Shown here: positions 1 through 8,647 of the stretch, one piece after another
Layout: the number at the start of each line of letters is the position of its first letter
Numbering within the stretch: position 1 is the stretch's first letter
Assembly (NCBI GenBank): GCA_947385085.1
Contig: CANDJN010000008.1
Location: 1 to 64,000, forward strand
Length of the DNA: 64,000 nt
DNA from: an uncultured Erysipelotrichaceae bacterium
Lineage (GTDB): Bacteria; Bacillota_I; Bacilli_A; Erysipelotrichales; Erysipelotrichaceae
Reading direction: 5' to 3'
The notes under the pieces: generated by a model
Told to the model about the DNA's origin: nothing
What the model saw: the letters and a program-made list of their open reading frames with translations, nothing else
The model's database searches: none
Position numbers and translations under genes: made by a program

Positions 1-1676
1 GCAAGATCGCCAGGGCATCCTCCACCTACTTTGTGATCGCAGATCAAACACCGCCAGCGATTACCTTTGACAAGAGCTATGATCATTGGATTAGCGATAA
101 TGAATTAAGCGCCACGATCAGCGACAATATGACAGGAGTAGATGATGCGAGTGTTGAAGTCACTGCCGATGAGCTACAAGGCAATACTCCATCCCTTGCC
201 AATGGCAACACCTTGCATTTTACTTCACTGCCGGATGGAAGCTATGAGATACAAGTAAAGGCAAGCGATCACAGCGGTAATGAAGCAAGTAAAACCATTA
301 CAGTGAAGATCGATACGCACGCACCGGAGATAAAGGGTGTAAAAGATCACAGTGTTTACTATTTACCACGACATATCAAAATAGAAGACAAGCACAGTGG
401 TGTGGCAGTGGCTAATATAGCCAAGGATGGGGGAAGCAGTGAACCAATCACCGAAGGTGTTACGATAAAGGAAACAGGAAGCTATACGATCCATACCAAG
501 GATCAGGCAGGAAATGAGGCAACCCTCACTTTTGAAATCGCAGTGTTACCTGATGTAAAAGAACTGGACTGCAGTGCAAAATCGAGAGGCATTGTAAAAC
601 AGGTGGAAGAAGAATATACAGAAGTAAAGGACTACATGAATGAAGAGGAACAAGCAAAGGTAGAGGAATGGCTTCAAAAGGCCAAGGAAATCATGAATAC
701 ATGCCATAATGATATCGATGGTGACGGCTGTCCGGATCTGGATATCAAGATCACCGATGATAAGGGCAATACGATAGTAATCAATGAAGATAAGAACGGT
801 GATGGCATTCCTGACTATAACATTGACAGTGATGGGGACGGGAAGGCAGATATCAATGTCGACAGTGATCACGATGGAATTCCTGATCTGAATATCGCAT
901 TCATAAAAGAATGGAAACCCACAAAATGTGTGACAGTGAATGGGGTACAGTATTCCAGTGGTCTCAACATTAAACCGAAGCTTAATATTGATTTGAATGG
1001 GGATCATATTCCAGAACTAAATATTGATACGGAAGGCAAAGGAAAGCCAACAATGAATATTGACACGGATGATGATGGAAAAGCTAATTTGAATACAGGC
1101 TTTGTAAAAGAATGGCATCCAAAGACCAATGTGGATGTGGACGGCGATCATAAAACAGATTATGATACGGATACTACCTTGAAAGGTTTATGTAATATTG
1201 ATACTGATGGTGATGGTTTACCAGATTTGAATATTGATTTAGATGATGACAGAATTCCCGATTTGAATATCAACACTGATGGTAAACTGGATAAGCCACA
1301 GGTAAATATTGATGGTGATGGTGATGGAAAACCTGACATAAATATCGATAAGGATGGAGATGGCAAGCCAGATGAGAATATTATGGAAATAACGGTATGG
1401 AAACCAGAACATAACGTCAATAAACCGTTCCCTTATGATACAATGAAAATTGATAAAAATAAAGACTTGAAAGATCCGGACACAGATGTAAGCGGAAGTT
1501 ATTATCCGGGAAATTATCCATGGGATAATGTGGGAGGTGCGCAAAACATAACCGGATCAAGTACCGGTGCGTTAACGGGAGATACGACAAACATGATGAT
1601 GTATATGGGATGGGGTTGTATATCATGCGGAGTATTATTTCTATTGTTATATAAGCGGGATCATACTCAAAAATAG
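1..1676 (+). CDS. Surface protein with Ig-like domains and calcium-binding repeats (5' end outside window)
   Basis: The reading frame is open to the left edge, so the N-terminus is missing; the first GTG in frame at 33 is not a convincing start. The visible part begins with two Ig-like modules (roughly residues 1-180, each ending in a D-x-x-GNEA motif), then a charged helical linker, then many thrombospondin-3/dockerin-like DxDGDGxPDxNI repeats that should bind Ca2+. The repeats are punctuated by three KEWxP/VWKPE motifs. The C-terminus has a hydrophobic segment and a basic tail (KRDHTQK) preceded by GALTGD, which resembles a cell-wall sorting signal but lacks the Leu-Pro of LPXTG. It is probably an envelope-attached adhesin or structural protein. 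The ligand is unknown. Confidence 0.8.
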   Translation, partial: KIARASSTYFVIADQTPPAITFDKSYDHWISDNELSATISDNMTGVDDASVEVTADELQGNTPSLANGNTLHFTSLPDGSYEIQVKASDHSGNEASKTITVKIDTHAPEIKGVKDHSVYYLPRHIKIEDKHSGVAVANIAKDGGSSEPITEGVTIKETGSYTIHTKDQAGNEATLTFEIAVLPDVKELDCSAKSRGIVKQVEEEYTEVKDYMNEEEQAKVEEWLQKAKEIMNTCHNDIDGDGCPDLDIKITDDKGNTIVINEDKNGDGIPDYNIDSDGDGKADINVDSDHDGIPDLNIAFIKEWKPTKCVTVNGVQYSSGLNIKPKLNIDLNGDHIPELNIDTEGKGKPTMNIDTDDDGKANLNTGFVKEWHPKTNVDVDGDHKTDYDTDTTLKGLCNIDTDGDGLPDLNIDLDDDRIPDLNINTDGKLDKPQVNIDGDGDGKPDINIDKDGDGKPDENIMEITVWKPEHNVNKPFPYDTMKIDKNKDLKDPDTDVSGSYYPGNYPWDNVGGAQNITGSSTGALTGDTTNMMMYMGWGCISCGVLFLLLYKRDHTQK

Positions 1677-1696
1677 ATAAAACAGCGTTTGAAAAG

Positions 1697-1727
1697 CAGG
1701 TAAGTCTTGTGATTTGCCTGTTTTTTT
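1697..1727 (+). terminator. Rho-independent terminator after surface protein
   Basis: CAGGTAA pairs with TTTGCCTG (one G-U) and is followed by seven T residues, 21 bp past the stop of the surface protein gene. Confidence 0.7.
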
Positions 1728-1920
1728 GGTGCTTTCATACTGCTGTTAGAAGCATCATTCAAACAGTGAACCATAATACGCTGATCAAATTTTATAAAAA
1801 AGTTTCAGAAATTTTTTGGAATTCACTAAATGATCGTGAATAAATAAGTAAGCCATATTTTGCTTTGTCTCTCATATGAAATCGACAAGGGATTTCATGG
1901 TGATGGAAAGGAGGCGCCCT

Positions 1921-2754
1921 TTGACAAAAAATAAAGCGAAGCACACGCTGAAAGACAGTGTCTTTACCGACCTGTTTCAAGACAAGAAGCATATGCTTGC
2001 ATTATATAAGACACTTCATCCCGAAGATGTCAATGTGAGTGAAGATGAAATCATCAACGTCACATTGAAGCATATCCTGATAAACGGGGATTATAACGAT
2101 CTGGGCTTTATGGTTGGGGATCGCTTACTCATACTGGTGGAAAGTCAATACACATGGAGCGATAACATCATGGCGCGAGGTTTACTGTATTGCCTTTATA
2201 CCTACGACAACTATTTAAAAGCGACAAAACAAAACCTATACAGCAGTAAGAGAATAACCATGCCTAAGCCGGAATTATATGTAATCTATGTCGGAGAACG
2301 AAAAGATGTGCCCGATACGATATCGCTTTCAGAAAATTATTTTGGCGGAGAAAAACTTTCTATTGACGCAGAAGTAAAGATTTTGTATCATGAGGATGAG
2401 GATAACATTATTGGACAATATACCATATTCTCAAAGGTGTACAGCGAACAGCGAAAGCGCTATGGCAACACAAAAGCAGCCGTGAGTGAAACGATACGAA
2501 TCTGTAAGGACAGAAATGTCTTAAAAGCGTATCTTGAAAGCAGAGAACAGGAGGTAATGGATATCATGATGATGTTATATGATGATGACTGGATCAAGGA
2601 AGTTTATGAAAAGGAAATTGCGGATAATGCGGCTAGAGAGACCGCAAAAAGACTGATTCAGATTGGTAAGATGTCACTGGAAGAAATTGCAGTCTGTGTT
2701 CCTGCGTTAACGCTGGATGAATTAAGAGAGCTAGAAGCACAAGTGATCAAATAA
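1921..2754 (+). CDS. Rpn family PD-(D/E)XK nuclease / transposase-like protein
   Basis: A 277-residue protein if the TTG at 1921 is used. This start is preferred because AAAGGAGG at 1907-1914 lies 6 nt upstream; an ATG at 1876 has no ribosome-binding site. The N-terminal half resembles the Rpn/PDDEXK_2 group: a DSVFTDLFQD start, then GDRLLILVESQ, which would provide the Asp and Glu-x-Gln (a common variant of Glu-x-Lys) of the metal site. The C-terminal part is helical and ends with an EEIAVCVPALTLDEL segment typical of the family. Rpn proteins promote RecA-independent recombination; the activity here is inferred only. It is a monocistronic gene. Confidence 0.75.
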   Translation: MTKNKAKHTLKDSVFTDLFQDKKHMLALYKTLHPEDVNVSEDEIINVTLKHILINGDYNDLGFMVGDRLLILVESQYTWSDNIMARGLLYCLYTYDNYLKATKQNLYSSKRITMPKPELYVIYVGERKDVPDTISLSENYFGGEKLSIDAEVKILYHEDEDNIIGQYTIFSKVYSEQRKRYGNTKAAVSETIRICKDRNVLKAYLESREQEVMDIMMMLYDDDWIKEVYEKEIADNAARETAKRLIQIGKMSLEEIAVCVPALTLDELRELEAQVIK

Positions 2755-2764
2755 GCGAGCATAT

Positions 2765-2796
2765 GACACATGGAGCCATAAGGTGCCATGTGTTTT
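2765..2796 (+). terminator. Terminator after Rpn-like gene
   Basis: ACACATGG ... CCATGTGT hairpin followed by TTTTT. Confidence 0.75.
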
Positions 2797-2922
2797 TCAT
2801 TGATCATCGCATAGTGTATTTTGATAGAATAAGCTATATGTGACAGGATAAAAGGTTCCTCTATTCAGCATGGATATAATAACATTAGGTATTGGTAAAT
2901 TTGCTACTCCTTCAGTATTATC

Positions 2923-2950
2923 TTGAACATGAATATGATTGTGATATAAT
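2923..2950 (+). promoter_or_regulatory. Promoter of pyridoxal kinase-like gene
   Basis: TTGAAC and TATAAT are separated by 16 bp; the -10 box ends 21 bp before the ATG at 2972. Confidence 0.5.
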
Positions 2951-2971
2951 GAAATAAATGGAGAAAAAGCT

Positions 2972-3808
2972 ATGAATCAACATGTTATCTGCATACAAGA
3001 TTTATCCTGCTTTGGAAAGTGTTCTCTGACCATATCGTTGCCGGTGTTGAGCAGTGCGGGATTGAGCGTAACACCACTTCCTACTGCGCTGTTATCTACG
3101 CATACCGGTGGCTTAGGGAAACCTCATTTATTGGATTTAAGTGATTCCATGCTTGAAATACGGCATCATTGGCAGGAATTAAAATTGCCGGTTTCTGCAG
3201 TATATAGCGGTTATGTTTCCGATGTAGGACAGGTCGCTGAAATATCAAAATTCTTTGATGAGTATCCAAAGGCTCTGCACTTGGTGGATCCTGTATTGGG
3301 AGATCATGGACACCTTTATGCGTCCCTGCATGAGGAATTGATTACTGAAATGCGCTCACTCTGTAAACGGGCGGATATTGTGACACCGAATATGACCGAG
3401 GCATATGCACTGTTACAGGAGCCATATCGTGAAGGCCCTTATGAGAAAACAGAAATATATCGCTTGGTGAAACAATTGTACGAGATGACCCATGCAATGG
3501 TAATATTAAGCGGTGTTTGGCTTGAGGAAGCATATTTGGGTTGTGCAATATATGATGCGCATAAGCCACCGCAAATTCAGGTGCTTAAGCGATTGCCTTA
3601 TCGCTTCCACGGCACCGGTGATTTATTCGCAGCGTCATTTCTTGGAGCTTATTTACATCATAAGGAAGCTATGGATGCCTGTGTTATTGCCATGCGCTTT
3701 ACTTCGGCCTGCATGGAATACAGTCATCAAAAGCACACGGATGAACGCTATGGACTGTTGTTTGAACCGCTGTTATCGTACTATATCGATTTGCTGGAGG
3801 AAGAGTGA
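2972..3808 (+). CDS. Pyridoxamine/pyridoxal kinase-like protein (ribokinase superfamily)
   Basis: A 278-residue protein resembling PdxY/PdxK pyridoxamine kinases, which phosphorylate B6 vitamers with ATP. Family features are the early QDLSCFGKCSL segment, SGYVSD, VDPVLGDHGHLY (substrate and metal region), TPNMTEAYALL, and the anion-hole motif FHGTGDLFAASFLGA near residue 215. Length matches the family. It is followed 40 bp later by a ferredoxin-like aldo/keto reductase on the same strand, so the two probably form an operon. The exact substrate cannot be told from sequence alone. Confidence 0.85.
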   Translation: MNQHVICIQDLSCFGKCSLTISLPVLSSAGLSVTPLPTALLSTHTGGLGKPHLLDLSDSMLEIRHHWQELKLPVSAVYSGYVSDVGQVAEISKFFDEYPKALHLVDPVLGDHGHLYASLHEELITEMRSLCKRADIVTPNMTEAYALLQEPYREGPYEKTEIYRLVKQLYEMTHAMVILSGVWLEEAYLGCAIYDAHKPPQIQVLKRLPYRFHGTGDLFAASFLGAYLHHKEAMDACVIAMRFTSACMEYSHQKHTDERYGLLFEPLLSYYIDLLEEE

Positions 3809-3848
3809 AGATGAGATATTATAAAAACAAAGAAAGAGAGGAATATTG

Positions 3849-4979
3849 ATGGAACACAAATCATTTGCGTCATGGAAAGCCCAGCCGTCTTTACTGGGCT
3901 TTGGCTGTATGCGTTTTCCGGTCACGGAAAAAGGTGAAATTGATGAAGCAGAAGCAAAGAAAATGCTGGATTACGCGATTGATCATGGCGTGACCTATAT
4001 TGATACGGCTTATCCGTACCATGAAGGAAACAGCGAACCCTTTGTCGGTCGAGTATTGAAAAAATATCCGCGTGATCATTTCTATCTTGCGACGAAATTA
4101 CCGCTCTGGTCATTAAAAGAAAAAGCGGATGTGGAGCGCATGTTTGAAGAACAGTGTACTCGCTTACAAACCGATACCTTTGATTTTTATTTGCTACATG
4201 CATTGGATCAAGAAAAATGGCAGAAGACGCTGGATCTTGATGTCATACCGTTCTTAGAAGAAAAACAGCGTGAAGGGCGGATTCGTCATCTAGGATTCAG
4301 CTTTCATGATGAGTATGAAGTATTTGAAGAAATTCTCGACTATCGAACATGGGATTTCTGTCAGCTTCAATTAAACTATATGGATATGGGGATTCAAGCA
4401 GGCATGAAGGGGTATCGTCTGGCAGAAAAAAAGGGTGTTCCTGTTATTGTGATGGAGCCGGTGAAGGGAGGCCGTCTGGTAAATTTGCCGCAGAATATTC
4501 AAAAGCAGTTTCTAACGGAAAAGCCGGAGGCATCCATCGCATCATGGGCGCTTCGCTATGTGGCTTCCCTGCCTAATGTAGCAGTCGTGTTAAGCGGCAT
4601 GTCTACGATGGAACAAGTGATTGACAACGTAAGCACCTTTTCACCCTTTATTCCATTGAACGAAAAGGAAACACAGATAGTAGGCGATGTTGCGAATGCG
4701 CTGCACGCACGAATCAAAAACGGCTGTACCGGCTGCGGTTATTGTATGCCATGTCCCTTCGGTGTGGACATTCCCGCAAACTTTAAGATTTGGAATGAAA
4801 CTGCAATTTATGGTAATCAGAAAAAGGGAGAGACTGCCTATCGCAAGCTGGATCAAGCATCGGCACAATATTGCCAAAAATGTGGGAAATGCGAAACACT
4901 CTGTCCTCAGCATCTTTCCATTCGTTCTGATTTAGGAAAGATTGCGAATGAATGGAAAGAACCTGAATTAATCCGCTGA
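3849..4979 (+). CDS. Aldo/keto reductase with C-terminal 4Fe-4S domain
   Basis: A 376-residue protein. The start is the ATG at 3849, with GAGAGG just upstream; a TTG one codon earlier is less likely. Residues 1-270 form an aldo/keto reductase TIM barrel (LGFGCMRFP, DTAYPYHEGNSE with the catalytic Asp and Tyr). The C-terminal 80 residues carry two Cys clusters, CTGCGYCMPCPFGVDIP and CQKCGKCETLCPQ, which would bind one or two 4Fe-4S clusters. This architecture is common in anaerobes; the natural substrate is unknown. The gene overlaps the convergent deacetylase by 12 bp at their 3' ends. Confidence 0.9.
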   Translation: MEHKSFASWKAQPSLLGFGCMRFPVTEKGEIDEAEAKKMLDYAIDHGVTYIDTAYPYHEGNSEPFVGRVLKKYPRDHFYLATKLPLWSLKEKADVERMFEEQCTRLQTDTFDFYLLHALDQEKWQKTLDLDVIPFLEEKQREGRIRHLGFSFHDEYEVFEEILDYRTWDFCQLQLNYMDMGIQAGMKGYRLAEKKGVPVIVMEPVKGGRLVNLPQNIQKQFLTEKPEASIASWALRYVASLPNVAVVLSGMSTMEQVIDNVSTFSPFIPLNEKETQIVGDVANALHARIKNGCTGCGYCMPCPFGVDIPANFKIWNETAIYGNQKKGETAYRKLDQASAQYCQKCGKCETLCPQHLSIRSDLGKIANEWKEPELIR

Positions 4980-5780
4980 TGTGGATTCGTCTCGCTGATG
5001 ATGGAAGGTAGGCATATTGGCATCTTCAATGACTCTGAATTCCCAGCCTTGGCGAACAAATTCCTGTAATGTCTGATCAAGAGCTGTTAATGTATTGGCA
5101 TTATCAGTTCCATCATGCATGACCATCATGACGGTATTTTTCCCTTGAACGCTTGTTAATGCATTTTGGTACAGCGTTTCTGGCGGAAGCTTGGGATCGC
5201 TGTCACCGTTTTCGGCATTCCAGTCATAATAAACATAACCCAGCAGTTCTGCATCCTTAACCAGTTCCTGCATGATGCCGTTTCGGTTACGATCGGATAT
5301 GGTATTGGAGGAACCACCGAGAAAGCGAATGATATTGGTTTTCACGCCGGTCTGATCATTCAATAAATTTTCCAGCTTCACCAGATCATGAAAATAAGCC
5401 TCGGGATCGGAATAAATGGTTTCATAGTCATGACTGTATGTATGCAACGCCAAGGTGTGACCTTGTTCATGAACTTTTTTTAATAAATGAAAATATTCCG
5501 GATTACTTCCGGTAATGAAAAAAGTAGCTTTGATGTGATAACGATCCAGTATGTCTAAAATTCCCTCCGTGTTTTGACTGGGACCGTCGTTAAATGTTAA
5601 ATACATAATCTTTTGTTCTGCCATTTCTACCGGCTTTGTTTTGGATATATCATTTTCAGCCATGGTAGTTGTTTCATCACTGCTTTTACGATGAGGCTGA
5701 TCGATATGTGCCAATCCATAAAGGATGGCTAAAAAGCCAACACAGAGTATCGATAATTTAATCTTATGAAAATGCTTCAT
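4968..5780 (-). CDS. NodB-type polysaccharide deacetylase with signal anchor
   Basis: The start at 5780 (270 residues) is chosen because AAGGA sits just upstream; an upstream ATG at 5813 lacks a good site. An N-terminal hydrophobic segment (about residues 8-25) anchors or exports it. NodB motifs are visible: TFNDGPS (normally TFDDG), HTYSH metal ligands, RFLGGSSN, and MVMHDG. Proteins of this type remove acetyl groups from cell-wall GlcNAc or MurNAc. The first Asp of motif 1, the usual general base, is Asn here, so activity may be reduced or mechanistically different. The gene ends inside the 3' end of the convergent aldo/keto reductase. Confidence 0.8.
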   Translation of the reverse strand: MKHFHKIKLSILCVGFLAILYGLAHIDQPHRKSSDETTTMAENDISKTKPVEMAEQKIMYLTFNDGPSQNTEGILDILDRYHIKATFFITGSNPEYFHLLKKVHEQGHTLALHTYSHDYETIYSDPEAYFHDLVKLENLLNDQTGVKTNIIRFLGGSSNTISDRNRNGIMQELVKDAELLGYVYYDWNAENGDSDPKLPPETLYQNALTSVQGKNTVMMVMHDGTDNANTLTALDQTLQEFVRQGWEFRVIEDANMPTFHHQRDESTSAD

Positions 5781-5938
5781 TGTGTCACATCCTTTTTTAT
5801 TCAGTATTCCCATGACGTGCTGTGCCTATCCGCATTCTTGTGTGTTGATGACCATGGCTTTGTCAATCGTTAGAAAAGACGCTATTCATTTGCCCTCGAT
5901 TATGATATACTGAATAAAAATCAAAGAGGTAAAGCATC

Positions 5939-6739
5939 ATGGAAAAAACAATTGGCTTCATCGGCTGCGGCAATATGGGCAGAGCGATGGTAGAGGGTAT
6001 TATGAAAGCACAGCTGGTGTATCAGGATCAGCTAATCGTTTCTAATCTGCATCCGGAAAAGCTGCAGGATCTTGGCAGCCGTTATGACTTTTATATAAGC
6101 GATAATGAAACGGTGGCGCAGCATGCGGATATATTGTTTTTAGCTGTGAAACCGCACTTATATGCGAAAATTTTAGATGAAATCAAAGCTTTGATGAAAC
6201 CGAGCGTTATTCTTGTCGATATCGCTCCGGGCATTACCATTCAAGATATGATGGATATGGTCGGCTTTGAATGTAAAGTTGTGAAGGCGATGCCCAATAC
6301 GCCTGCTTTGGTGTCAGAGGCAATGAGCGCCATTAGCTTTGGCAAAGGCTTGAGCAAGGAGGATCAAGAGGACATTGTCGAGATTTTTGAGAGCTTTGGC
6401 AAGGCGAGTGTTGTCGAGGAACGCTTGATGGATGCGGTAACGGCCATCAGCGGTTCATCTCCTGCTTATGTATTTATGATGATTGAAGCGATGGCAGATG
6501 GAGCAGTACGTCATGGAATGCCACGCCAGCTTGCTTATCAATTCGCTGCGCAGACATTGATTGGCTCCGCTAAAATGATATTGGAGACGGGCAAACATCC
6601 GGGCGAATGCAAGGACATGGTTTGTTCACCCGGAGGAACAACTATTGAAGCGGTTGCCAAGCTGGAAGAAAAGGGATTGCGCAGTGCGATGATTGAGGCA
6701 ATGGATGCTTGTGTAAGAAAAAGCAAAAATATGAGATGA
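5939..6739 (+). CDS. proC: Pyrroline-5-carboxylate reductase
   Basis: A 266-residue protein of full family length that makes proline from pyrroline-5-carboxylate with NAD(P)H. The N-terminal Rossmann motif is GFIGCGNMG. The central MPNTPALV segment and the C-terminal helical dimer domain AVTAISGSSPAYVFMMIEAM ... CSPGGTTIEA are clear. RBS AGAGG precedes the ATG. It stands alone with its own terminator. Confidence 0.95.
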   Translation: MEKTIGFIGCGNMGRAMVEGIMKAQLVYQDQLIVSNLHPEKLQDLGSRYDFYISDNETVAQHADILFLAVKPHLYAKILDEIKALMKPSVILVDIAPGITIQDMMDMVGFECKVVKAMPNTPALVSEAMSAISFGKGLSKEDQEDIVEIFESFGKASVVEERLMDAVTAISGSSPAYVFMMIEAMADGAVRHGMPRQLAYQFAAQTLIGSAKMILETGKHPGECKDMVCSPGGTTIEAVAKLEEKGLRSAMIEAMDACVRKSKNMR

Positions 6740-6746
6740 ATAAAAG

Positions 6747-6777
6747 ACGATGATCCGTATGTGACCATCGTTTTTTT
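6747..6777 (+). terminator. proC terminator
   Basis: ACGATGATC pairs with GACCATCGT (one mismatch), followed by a T run. Confidence 0.7.
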
Positions 6778-6812
6778 ATGCGAACGGCGAAACCAATTCA
6801 TAGGATGAAATA

Positions 6813-6834
6813 GAAAAAGAGGCGCTTTGCCTCT
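6813..6834 (-). terminator. Terminator downstream of phosphoesterase gene
   Basis: On the minus strand AGAGGC ... GCCTCT is followed by TTTTTCT. The 140 bp between it and the phosphoesterase stop hold nothing I can name. Confidence 0.6.
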
Positions 6835-6977
6835 AAAGTTTCAATGATACATGCTTGATGCTTCGTTCGCATCAAATCCGGCCGTATGATAATACATCAC
6901 GCTCTCTATCTTGCCGCTATCTTTATGCTAACGCAATTCTATGACTTTCTCAGTCATAGCGTGAAGGAGACATACCA

Positions 6978-7796
6978 TTAGATGCTTGTGGAAGCGATAT
7001 TATCAGTTTTGTTTATGGGGTGAAGATGATAAACTACAATTTCAGGGGGATTGGCAAAGCGCAGCGGAACTCTGGTCATGCCCCATCCTGATGTTACGTA
7101 TAAAATATGATCTTGATGAACATAACAGCCTTTTCGATAATGTCTTCCTCCCTTGGGAAGCAGGGCCTGTGTGATTAAGGGCAGATAAATTTGTCCACCA
7201 TGCGTATGACCGCTGATTGTTAAATCAATATTGTTTAGTGGCAGATGATCGATGATATCCGGTTCATGGGATATAAGAATTTGAGAGGATTGATAACGTT
7301 TTTGGGTAATGGTGCGATCTTCATAACCGGTTAATGGATCATCGATCCCCATAATACATAAATCGACATCTTTCAAACAAATGTGCTCATTGCATAAAAC
7401 ATGAAAGCCGCCTTCCTTCATCATATCCGCATATACATACTTAGCACCGCCGCCGATATCGTGATTGCCATAGACCGCAAGCTTAATTGTTTTGGCATGG
7501 ATTCGGCGCAGATAGGGAGGTAAAACGGTACGTAAGTCTTTATCGTGGTCATAATGATCCATTAAATCACCACTGAAAATCACAATGTCCGCATGACAGT
7601 CGTTGATGGCTTTTATACGCTTATTTAACAGCCGTCTTGAAAAACGGGTATGAAAATGCGTGTCGCTGAACTGGACGACGGTTATAGGCCTACGCAATGC
7701 CATAATGCAATGGAGGTGACGGATCACCAGGCGTCTTGGCTCAATCCACACCATATCAATAAATAATAATAACATCATCAGCACCAATAGCGCCAT
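6978..7796 (-). CDS. Membrane-anchored metallophosphoesterase (YaeI/YkuE-like)
   Basis: 272 residues from the ATG at 7796, which has GGCGGG 9 nt upstream; the longer frame from 7874 adds a segment unlike the family. One N-terminal membrane helix is followed by a calcineurin-like domain with the motifs FSDTHFH, SGDLMDH, GNHD, ISHEPD and GHTHGGQ, which give a two-metal site. Related enzymes hydrolyse phosphodiesters or lipid precursors at the membrane. It lies downstream of the lipoprotein gene on the same strand, but a terminator separates them. Confidence 0.85.
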   Translation of the reverse strand: MALLVLMMLLLFIDMVWIEPRRLVIRHLHCIMALRRPITVVQFSDTHFHTRFSRRLLNKRIKAINDCHADIVIFSGDLMDHYDHDKDLRTVLPPYLRRIHAKTIKLAVYGNHDIGGGAKYVYADMMKEGGFHVLCNEHICLKDVDLCIMGIDDPLTGYEDRTITQKRYQSSQILISHEPDIIDHLPLNNIDLTISGHTHGGQIYLPLITQALLPKGGRHYRKGCYVHQDHILYVTSGWGMTRVPLRFANPPEIVVYHLHPINKTDNIASTSI

Positions 7797-7873
7797 CACA
7801 AACAACCCGCCTTTCAGATTAGATCTATAGTTATTAGTATTCACGAAATTGGTTATGGTGATGTAAACAAACA

Positions 7874-7902
7874 AAAAAATCTCACCTTGCGATGAGATTT
7901 TC
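7874..7902 (-). terminator. Lipoprotein gene terminator
   Basis: On the minus strand AAATCTCA ... TGAGATTT is followed by a seven-T run, immediately after the lipoprotein stop. Confidence 0.8.
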
Positions 7903-7909
7903 TTAAGTC

Positions 7910-8338
7910 TTACTTACAAGTAAAGCCTTCGCCTTCCAAATCCTTTACTGCTTCTTCGATGCTGCTGGCATTTACGGCCTTTTCCATCATGCTTGCTTCT
8001 GCAGAAATTGTGACATTCAATCCTTTGTCATCGAAATCAGAGGTAATATCTACACCGGATACATCATCGGCATATTGTTCTGCTAAAGATTCCTCCAACT
8101 GCTTTTTCAACGTTTCCTTTTGCTCATCGGAAGCGTCCTTTTTAATACCGATGCTTTCATAAGGCATGCTCATGTTAATGGCAACCTTTTCCAAAACATC
8201 GCCTTTACCTTCCAATACCATTTCGGCATCCATAAGGCCGTTCATATCCATGGTACAAGTCTTTTTGACAGGATCTCCGCCGCCGCTGCATCCGGCTAAC
8301 AATAAACCGGCGCAAATAACACCCAATAATTTTTTCAC
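7910..8338 (-). CDS. Small lipoprotein, DUF1307/YehR-like
   Basis: A 142-residue protein with a lipoprotein signal peptide (LLLAGCSGG, Cys at about 17) and an RBS GAGGAGG upstream. The mature part is acidic and alternates strand and helix, ending in EGEGFTCK with a conserved Cys that may pair with the Cys in KKTCTMDM. The pattern resembles DUF1307 (YehR) lipoproteins, whose function is unknown. A TATAAT box on the minus strand at 8424-8429 probably belongs to its promoter. Confidence 0.7.
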   Translation of the reverse strand: MKKLLGVICAGLLLAGCSGGGDPVKKTCTMDMNGLMDAEMVLEGKGDVLEKVAINMSMPYESIGIKKDASDEQKETLKKQLEESLAEQYADDVSGVDITSDFDDKGLNVTISAEASMMEKAVNASSIEEAVKDLEGEGFTCK

Positions 8339-8647
8339 TTTCTTTATCCTCCTCTTATTGGTTCCGTGCTTGGTATATAGGAAACGTATAAAATCGCTTC
8401 CATATACTATATGTTATGACAATATTATAGCATAGGATTACAGATTTTTCGATAAATTTCCATTATTTTTATGATCGTTTAAGCGAAAAAGGCGTATTTG
8501 AGAGTGATAAATATAGTTGTTCAAGGTTATGAAAACAAATTTATACATCCTGAACTGATACTTTGTTTTTTCTATGTTCATTCTTCGATATGAACAGCAC
8601 CTTTTCAAACAATGACATTCATGATACACTAAGCATAAAGAGGTGGT

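Noticed and set aside
6986..7174. 62-codon plus-strand frame
   Set aside because: Antisense of the phosphoesterase gene and without RBS.
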